Source: CAZWMK01 sp964635065
GTDB taxonomy: Bacteria > Pseudomonadota > Alphaproteobacteria > Sphingomonadales > Sphingomonadaceae
Direction of reading: 5' to 3'
Assembly: GCA_964635065.1 (NCBI GenBank)
Contig: CAZWMK010000097.1
Coordinates: 1-8,857, forward strand
Length of the DNA stretch: 8,857 bases
The notes under the pieces were generated by a model, which saw only the letters and a list, made by a program, of their open reading frames with translations, was not told the origin of the DNA and made no database searches. Position numbers and translations under genes: made by a program. This document shows, piece after piece, positions 6,307-8,857 of this stretch. Numbering within the stretch: the stretch's first letter is position 1; each line of letters begins with the position of its first letter.

Positions 6307-8199
6307 TCAGCCTGTGCGCAGTACCTCGCTCAACAGGGCCTTGGCCGCAGCTGGATCAGGCAGCGCGCGCGAGGGCGGGCGGTGATTTGTACAGGCGAGG
6401 CAGCGCGCCTGTATCGTCGGGCCCTTGGCGACCAGCAGGGCATCGGCGAAGGCCGACACCCCCTGCATGCGGCCAAGATAGGCTAGCCGCGCCCATGGAT
6501 CGCGCGCATCGGGCTGCCCTTGTTCGCTGGAGGCGAAGAGGGTTTCGAGGAGCAGGAAGGGCAGGGGCGGTTCCGTCTCCAGGATGACCGTATCGACTGT
6601 GGCCGGGTTCAGACCGGCGCGGCGCGCGGCGGCCCTGACCGCGCTGTCGAGGTCGCCAAAGTGGTCGATCAGTTTCAGCTGATGTGCCGTTGCACCTGCC
6701 CAGACGCGTCCTTGCGCGATTTCGTCGACACGGCTGACTGGCAGCTTGCGTGATGCCGCGACCAGTCCGGTGAAGCGCCGGTAGATATCTTCCACGGACG
6801 CTTGCAGGAGCAGGCGCGTATCGTCGCTCAGGCCGCGCATCAGATCCGGCTCGCCTGAATAAGGTGTGCTTTTGACGCCATCAGCACGGATGCCGACCTT
6901 TTCCAGCGTGCGCTTGAAGGTTGGCAGCACGGCAAAAACACCGATGGAACCGGTGATGGTGGACGGCTGGGCATGGATTTCATCGGCGGCGGTGGCAATC
7001 CAGTAGCCGCCCGATGCCGCGACCGGGCCGAAGGAGGCGACAATGGGCAAACCTTCCGCCTTGGCGACGGCGAGAGCCTGCCGGATTTTCTCCGACGCCA
7101 TCACAGAACCGCCCGGTGAATCGACGCGCACCACCAACGCCTTGATATTGTCGTCGGTCATCGCATCAGCGATCACCTCGGCAATGCTGTCGCCGCCTGC
7201 CATGCCGCGCGGCGCATGACCATCGACGATTTCGCCCGCGACATAGACAATGCCGACGCTGGGACCGCTTTTCTGGTCGAGGCCATGACTGCCTGCGAGA
7301 TAATCATCGAGCAGGATGTGGTTGAAGGCACCCGGCATGTCATCGGCGCCTTTGCCGACCAGTTTGCGAACACGGTTGCCCATGTCGCCATAGGTGCCGA
7401 TGCGGTCGATCAGCCCCTGACGCAAGGCCGTGCGGGCAAAGTTGCCATCGCTTGCACGGACATGGGCCGGAAGATTGGCCAGCATGGCGTCCAGCTGGAC
7501 CTTCGGACGCGCTGCCTCGACATCGCTGACATATATGTCCCACAAGGTGTCGACGAGCGCCTGATCGGCGGCGCGGGCTTCGGGCGACGCATCGCTGCGC
7601 ATGAAGGGTTCAACTGCCGATTTGAAACTGCCGACGCGGAATACCTCGACATCGACAGACAGTTTGTCGAGCGCTTCGGAGAAATAGGGACTGGCGCCAC
7701 CCGGTCCGGTCAGCAACACCGCCCCCAAGGGGTTGAGCCAGGCTTCATTGGCCTGCGCTGCCAGATAATAGCCGTCGTCGAGATAGGCGGTACCATAAGC
7801 AAAAACTGGTTTTCCGGTCGCTTTGAACCGCTGGAGCGCGGAACGCATCGCCTGAAGATTGGCCTCGCCCGCGCCATAGAAATTATCGAGTTGCAGAACC
7901 AGCGACTTGATGCGCTTGTCGCGGGCGGCACGGTCGATGGCTTTCAGGACATCGCGCACCTCCCGTTCGGGCACGATATCGCCGCCGCCCGACAGCATCG
8001 CGAGCGGAGACTGCTCTGCGGCCTGGTCGACGACATAGCCTTCCAGATGCAGCACAAGGGCGCTGCCTTGCGGCACGTGCACGGGCGCCCCGCCCCGCGC
8101 AATCAGCAGCAGCCCGCCAAATAACAGGAGCAGGAAAACAAGGGCGAGCGCGTCTTTTACCCCGACCAGAAAATGCCAGATGCCGCGAATGAAACGCAT
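6307..8199 (-). CDS. sppA: Signal peptide peptidase SppA, 67-kDa (long) type, membrane-anchored serine protease
   Basis: SppA (family S49) degrades cleaved signal peptides and some membrane proteins at the outer face of the inner membrane. The product is 630 aa, close to E. coli SppA (618), so it is the long form with tandem N- and C-terminal domains rather than the short form. Residues about 16-34 are one hydrophobic N-terminal helix (FLLLLFGGLLLI) acting as a signal anchor. The N-terminal domain supplies the general base Lys193 (GSFKSAVEPF). The C-terminal domain supplies the nucleophile Ser396 (AASGGYWIA), preceded by the conserved VDSPGGS stretch (359-365). These match E. coli Lys209 and Ser409, so the enzyme should be active. 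The start has GAGG 6 nt upstream. The C-terminal tail holds a Cys-x-x-Cys pair (600, 603) and about 27 further residues whose role I do not know. It is convergent with lpdA and divergent from groESL. Confidence 0.95.
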   Translation of the reverse strand: MRFIRGIWHFLVGVKDALALVFLLLLFGGLLLIARGGAPVHVPQGSALVLHLEGYVVDQAAEQSPLAMLSGGGDIVPEREVRDVLKAIDRAARDKRIKSLVLQLDNFYGAGEANLQAMRSALQRFKATGKPVFAYGTAYLDDGYYLAAQANEAWLNPLGAVLLTGPGGASPYFSEALDKLSVDVEVFRVGSFKSAVEPFMRSDASPEARAADQALVDTLWDIYVSDVEAARPKVQLDAMLANLPAHVRASDGNFARTALRQGLIDRIGTYGDMGNRVRKLVGKGADDMPGAFNHILLDDYLAGSHGLDQKSGPSVGIVYVAGEIVDGHAPRGMAGGDSIAEVIADAMTDDNIKALVVRVDSPGGSVMASEKIRQALAVAKAEGLPIVASFGPVAASGGYWIATAADEIHAQPSTITGSIGVFAVLPTFKRTLEKVGIRADGVKSTPYSGEPDLMRGLSDDTRLLLQASVEDIYRRFTGLVAASRKLPVSRVDEIAQGRVWAGATAHQLKLIDHFGDLDSAVRAAARRAGLNPATVDTVILETEPPLPFLLLETLFASSEQGQPDARDPWARLAYLGRMQGVSAFADALLVAKGPTIQARCLACTNHRPPSRALPDPAAAKALLSEVLRTG

Positions 8200-8205
8200 G
8201 GAAAA

Positions 8206-8209
8206 CCTC
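8206..8209 (-). promoter_or_regulatory. Ribosome binding site of sppA
   Basis: On the - strand this reads GAGG, 6 nt before the ATG at 8199. It supports that start codon, which also places the signal-anchor helix at the expected distance from the N-terminus. Confidence 0.65.
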
Positions 8210-8226
8210 GGCTAAGAGCGCTTTCA

Positions 8227-8240
8227 GCTGCTATAGCAGC
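8227..8240. repeat. 14-bp perfect palindrome overlapping the sppA promoter
   Basis: GCTGCTATAGCAGC is a perfect inverted repeat with no spacer. It covers the likely sppA -10 element. It could be an operator for a dimeric regulator. It has no T tract and no loop, so it is not a terminator. I do not recognise it as a known operator. Confidence 0.5.
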
Positions 8241-8259
8241 GTGATGTGAAAAAAGTCTA
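8230..8259 (-). promoter_or_regulatory. Candidate sigma-70-type promoter of sppA
   Basis: On the - strand, TAGACT (8254-8259) serves as a -35 box (4 of 6 match TTGACA). An 18-bp spacer separates it from TATAGC (8230-8235) as -10 (4 of 6 match TATAAT). Transcription would start near 8223, giving a leader of about 23 nt that includes the ribosome binding site. This is a motif match only. Confidence 0.5.
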
Positions 8260-8280
8260 TCGAACTGCCGGGCGCAATGC

Positions 8281-8309
8281 TTGACAGCCATGGGTGCGCT
8301 ACACATATG
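8281..8309 (+). promoter_or_regulatory. Candidate promoter of groESL
   Basis: A perfect TTGACA (8281-8286) is followed after 17 bp by CATATG (8304-8309), a weak -10 (3 of 6). Transcription would start near 8315-8317, just before or at the CIRCE element, as expected for HrcA repression. The -35 is preceded by C (CTTG), the form also seen in alphaproteobacterial heat-shock sigma-32 promoters. The -10 side does not match that class well, so the sigma factor is uncertain. Confidence 0.6.
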
Positions 8310-8318
8310 CACCATGCA

Positions 8319-8345
8319 TTAGCACTCGCCTTGGGTGAGTGCTAA
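8319..8345. promoter_or_regulatory. CIRCE element, HrcA operator of groESL
   Basis: TTAGCACTC, a 9-nt spacer, then GAGTGCTAA: both arms match the CIRCE consensus exactly and are perfect inverted repeats. In many bacteria the repressor HrcA binds this site and is released upon heat shock, when GroEL is occupied by unfolded protein. It lies right after the expected groESL transcription start and 64 bp before the groES ATG. It implies that the genome encodes hrcA elsewhere. Confidence 0.97.
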
Positions 8346-8396
8346 TGATCCCATTCATCATCCAGAGGTGCCTGATTTCGGGGCCTCATGAGCAAA

Positions 8397-8401
8397 AAGG
8401 G
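8397..8401 (+). promoter_or_regulatory. Ribosome binding site of groES
   Basis: AAGGG lies 8 nt before the ATG at 8410. The in-frame GTG at 8401 overlaps this site and has no binding site of its own at proper spacing, so ATG 8410 is the start. Confidence 0.75.
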
Positions 8402-8409
8402 TGACTTGC

Positions 8410-8697
8410 ATGACTTTTCGTCCGTTGCACGACCGCGTGCTGGTGCGCCGCATCGAAGCCGAAGCCAAGACGGCTGGTGGCATCATTATCCCGGATTCGG
8501 CCAAGGAAAAGCCGCAGGAAGGCGAAGTTGTCGCGGTTGGCACCGGTCTGCGCGCCGATGACGGCAAGGTAACGCCGCTTGACGTCAAGGCTGGCGACCG
8601 CATCCTGTTCGGCAAATGGTCGGGTACCGAAGTGAAGCTCAACGGCGAGGATCTGCTCATCATGAAAGAGAGCGACATCCTTGGCATCGTCGGCTGA
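8410..8697 (+). CDS. groES: Co-chaperonin GroES (Cpn10)
   Basis: GroES forms a seven-subunit lid over the GroEL cavity during ATP-driven folding of cytoplasmic proteins. The product is 95 aa, the standard length. The N-terminal FRPLHDRVLVRR strand is present. The mobile loop that contacts GroEL (AKTAGGIIIPDSAKEK, about 19-34) has the hydrophobic III triplet. The G(D)RILFGKWSG segment and the C-terminal LLIMKESDILGIV strand are both typical of the family. The gene is first in groESL, behind a CIRCE element, so it should be heat-induced through HrcA. An in-frame GTG nine bases upstream would add only three residues and is not favoured. Confidence 0.98.
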   Translation: MTFRPLHDRVLVRRIEAEAKTAGGIIIPDSAKEKPQEGEVVAVGTGLRADDGKVTPLDVKAGDRILFGKWSGTEVKLNGEDLLIMKESDILGIVG

Positions 8698-8730
8698 TTT
8701 CAGTCTGAACCTTTTTACTCAAGATATTGT

Positions 8731-8736
8731 AAGGGA
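8731..8736 (+). promoter_or_regulatory. Ribosome binding site of groEL
   Basis: AAGGGA lies 7 nt before the ATG at 8744 in the 46-bp groES-groEL gap, a normal arrangement for independent initiation on a shared mRNA. Confidence 0.75.
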
Positions 8737-8743
8737 ATAGAAA

Positions 8744-8857
8744 ATGGCAGCGAAAGACGTGAAGTTTTCGCGCGATGCGCGTGAACGCATCCTCCGCGGT
8801 GTCGATATCCTCGCCGACGCAGTCAAGGTGACGCTGGGTCCGAAGGGCCGCAACGTC
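8744..8857 (+). CDS. groEL: Chaperonin GroEL (Cpn60), first 38 codons; 3' part outside the window
   Basis: GroEL is the double-ring ATP-dependent chaperonin that folds proteins in its cavity under the GroES lid. Only residues 1-38 of about 545 are visible. They start with [13 protein letters not shown] and end in the conserved ATP-binding stretch [10 protein letters not shown] (29-38), which matches the family closely. The gene is 46 bp after groES in the same direction, so it shares the CIRCE-controlled transcript. The remainder is cut by the window edge and nothing can be said about it. Alphaproteobacteria often have more than one groEL copy; the CIRCE element suggests this is the main heat-inducible one. 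Confidence 0.97.

Noticed and set aside
6132..6587. 151-codon + strand frame over the lpdA end and the sppA 3' end
   Set aside because: It runs through the bidirectional terminator and overlaps two real genes; the product is Arg/Ala-rich without motifs.
7216..8124. 302-codon + strand open frame antisense to sppA
   Set aside because: The opposite strand encodes complete SppA with Lys and Ser catalytic residues; the + strand product resembles no family I know.
8401..8409. GTG start three codons upstream of groES
   Set aside because: The GTG overlaps the ribosome binding site itself; ATG 8410 gives the standard 95-aa GroES.
8358..8687. 109-codon open frame antisense to groES
   Set aside because: Shadow frame of a highly conserved gene, with a Ser/Pro/Arg-rich product and no domain.
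1..8857. Mobile elements, CRISPR arrays, tRNA or rRNA genes, or a novel defence-type system
   Set aside because: I found no transposase, terminal inverted repeats, regularly spaced repeats or RNA gene signatures; all coding space is taken by recognisable housekeeping genes.

Overview
The window is GC-rich (roughly 60% by eye) and carries housekeeping genes in the style of an alphaproteobacterium, most likely a sphingomonad-type member of Sphingomonadales. That placement rests on three things: the suc gene order, a SucA whose N-terminal region reads like sphingomonad homologues, and a CIRCE element in front of groESL. It is my reading of protein style, not a database match, and I would not name a genus.

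Layout. (1) 1-495 is the 3' part of sucD, the succinyl-CoA ligase alpha subunit, followed at once by a strong intrinsic terminator. (2) 614-6210 is a complete 2-oxoglutarate dehydrogenase cluster on the + strand: sucA (E1), sucB/odhB (E2) and lpdA (E3), with gaps of 23 and 42 bp. It ends in a long hairpin flanked by A and T tracts that can terminate transcription from both directions. (3) 6307-8199, on the - strand, is a full-length membrane-anchored SppA protease. (4) 8200-8409 is a divergent regulatory region with a likely sppA promoter, a 14-bp perfect palindrome, a groESL promoter and a perfect CIRCE (HrcA operator). (5) 8410-8857 is groES and the first 38 codons of groEL, cut by the window edge.

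How they work together. SucA, SucB and Lpd form the complex that turns 2-oxoglutarate into succinyl-CoA, and SucCD then converts succinyl-CoA to succinate with formation of a nucleoside triphosphate. These are consecutive TCA-cycle steps. The sucD-sucA terminator suggests the two enzymes are at least partly transcribed separately. SppA (membrane protein and signal-peptide turnover) and GroESL (chaperonin) are both protein-quality-control genes and share a divergent intergenic region.

I see no mobile element, CRISPR array, phage gene, tRNA or rRNA, and no credible undescribed system. All large open frames antisense to sucA, lpdA and sppA look like GC-driven shadows. The points most worth checking are regulatory: the sucD-sucA terminator and the missing promoter after it, and the palindrome over the sppA -10 region.
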